Assembly (NCBI GenBank): GCA_026706225.1
Contig: JAPOZE010000382.1
Coordinates: 1 to 14,521, forward strand
Direction of reading: 5' to 3'
Length of the DNA: 14,521 bases
Origin: Acidobacteriota bacterium
GTDB taxonomy: Bacteria > Acidobacteriota > Terriglobia > Versatilivoradales > Versatilivoraceae
The notes below the pieces were generated by a model, which saw nothing but the letters and a program-made list of their open reading frames with translations, was not told the DNA's origin and did not search any database. This document shows positions 13,829 to 14,521 of the stretch, piece after piece. Within the stretch, counting starts at the first letter, position 1. Every line of letters begins with the position of its first letter. Both the position numbers and the translations under genes were made by a program.

Positions 13829-14521
13829 ATGAGCCATTCAATGCCGACAAGCATCGGTAGTGCCGGGAGCTACCACTACTTTGCGGTGCTCACGGCCTGC
13901 GCCACCTTTCTGTTGATCGTTGCCGGGGCCCTGGTCACCGGGAACGAGGCCGGTCTTTCGGTTCCGGATTGGCCCCTCTCCTACGGGTCGTTGAATCCGC
14001 CCTGGGAAGGGAACATCCGCTATGAGCACGGGCACCGCCTGGTAGCGGCCTTCGTGGGATTGCTGACCATTGCGCTGGCCGTCTGGGTATGGAAGAAGGA
14101 GACCCGCGGGCCCGTGCGCAAGCTGGGATGGATTGCCCTCGGGGTGGTGGTCGCCCAGGGCATCCTGGGAGGCATCACCGTGCTTTGGTATCTGCCGGCC
14201 CCGATATCGGTCCTGCACGCCTGCCTGGCCCAGACGTTCTTCTGCCTGGTGGTCAGCCTGGCCTGGCTGTCCTCTCCGTCCTGGACGCGGCAGCCGCGAG
14301 AGGCGAGCTGCAGCCTTCCGCTCAACCGGCTGGCCATGGCCACTGCGGGAGCCATCTACCTTCAGCTTCTGTTGGGCGCCATATTCCGCCACACCCAGTC
14401 GGGGATCCTTCCGCACCTGCTGGGTGCTCTGCTGGTCGCGCTGTTGGCGTTCGTGCTGATTTCTCTCGTGTTCCGATCTCCGAGGCTCCCCTCGGGGATG
14501 ACCGTCGCCGCAACCTCGCTG
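13829..14521 (+). CDS. ctaA: Heme A synthase, COX15/CtaA family (partial, 3' end outside window)
   Basis: Membrane protein that oxidises the C8 methyl of heme O to the formyl group of heme A, the cofactor of aa3-type oxidases. The 231 visible residues contain the family hallmark GNEAGLSVPDWPLSYG after the first helix and the four conserved heme-ligand histidine regions: EHGHRL (His67, His69), LHAC (His130), FRHT (His188) and PHLLGA (His196). Several membrane helices alternate with these. The window ends exactly on a codon boundary, with perhaps 70-100 residues missing. The start is uncertain: ATG at 13829 lacks a good ribosome site, ATG at 13841 is also in frame, and GTG at 13790 has AGAGGG at suitable distance. 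It implies an aa3-type cytochrome c oxidase cluster downstream. Confidence 0.92.
   Translation, partial: MSHSMPTSIGSAGSYHYFAVLTACATFLLIVAGALVTGNEAGLSVPDWPLSYGSLNPPWEGNIRYEHGHRLVAAFVGLLTIALAVWVWKKETRGPVRKLGWIALGVVVAQGILGGITVLWYLPAPISVLHACLAQTFFCLVVSLAWLSSPSWTRQPREASCSLPLNRLAMATAGAIYLQLLLGAIFRHTQSGILPHLLGALLVALLAFVLISLVFRSPRLPSGMTVAATSL

Overview
The window is GC-rich bacterial chromosome made of ordinary, well-packed genes: a lipopolysaccharide (LPS) cluster, a lower-glycolysis and secretion cluster with a tRNA, a small zinc-ribbon gene, and a large respiratory operon. LPS synthesis genes (Kdo transferase, lipid A kinase, heptosyltransferase) show a Gram-negative envelope. A split cytochrome b, Rieske protein and membrane-anchored octaheme cytochrome c, followed by a copper lipoprotein and heme A synthase, resemble the respiratory operons of Acidobacteriota and some related phyla. 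The zinc-ribbon protein also recalls a family I associate with Acidobacteriota. That assignment is inference from gene content, not from a marker gene.

Positions 1-3194 (minus strand): waaA (Kdo transferase), lpxK (lipid A 4'-kinase) and waaF (heptosyltransferase, cut by the left edge) form a tightly overlapping operon (ATGA and TTGA junctions) that builds the inner part of LPS. A candidate promoter lies at 3293-3322. Positions 3543-6036 (plus): pgk, tpiA and secG, the last two overlapping by one base, are followed 32 bases later by a tRNA-Leu with anticodon GAG. Positions 6213-6638 (minus): a 141-residue protein with eight cysteines, probably two zinc sites. A 376-base divergent spacer holds a perfect TATAAT box facing the zinc-ribbon gene and a strong TTGACA-16-TAAAAT promoter facing the respiratory genes.

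Positions 7015-14521 (plus): Rieske iron-sulfur protein, cytochrome b N-terminal half (b6-like), cytochrome b C-terminal half (subunit IV-like but twice the usual length), a 1001-residue octaheme cytochrome c, a cupredoxin-like lipoprotein, and heme A synthase, which runs off the right edge. Read together they describe a quinol-oxidising bc complex in which the octaheme protein takes the place of cytochrome c1. The copper lipoprotein is a possible electron carrier, and heme A synthesis implies an aa3-type cytochrome c oxidase just beyond the window.

The points most worth a second look are: a 155-base MITE- or REP-like element (9625-9779) with 25-base inverted ends and a hairpin at its exact centre, set between two genes of the bc operon; the octaheme protein, which has a long helical stalk and a coiled coil inserted between the heme motif and methionine ligand of one heme domain; the APWY replacement of the PEWY quinol-site motif; and the cupredoxin lipoprotein with a full set of candidate copper ligands. 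I saw no CRISPR array, phage, transposase or defence system.
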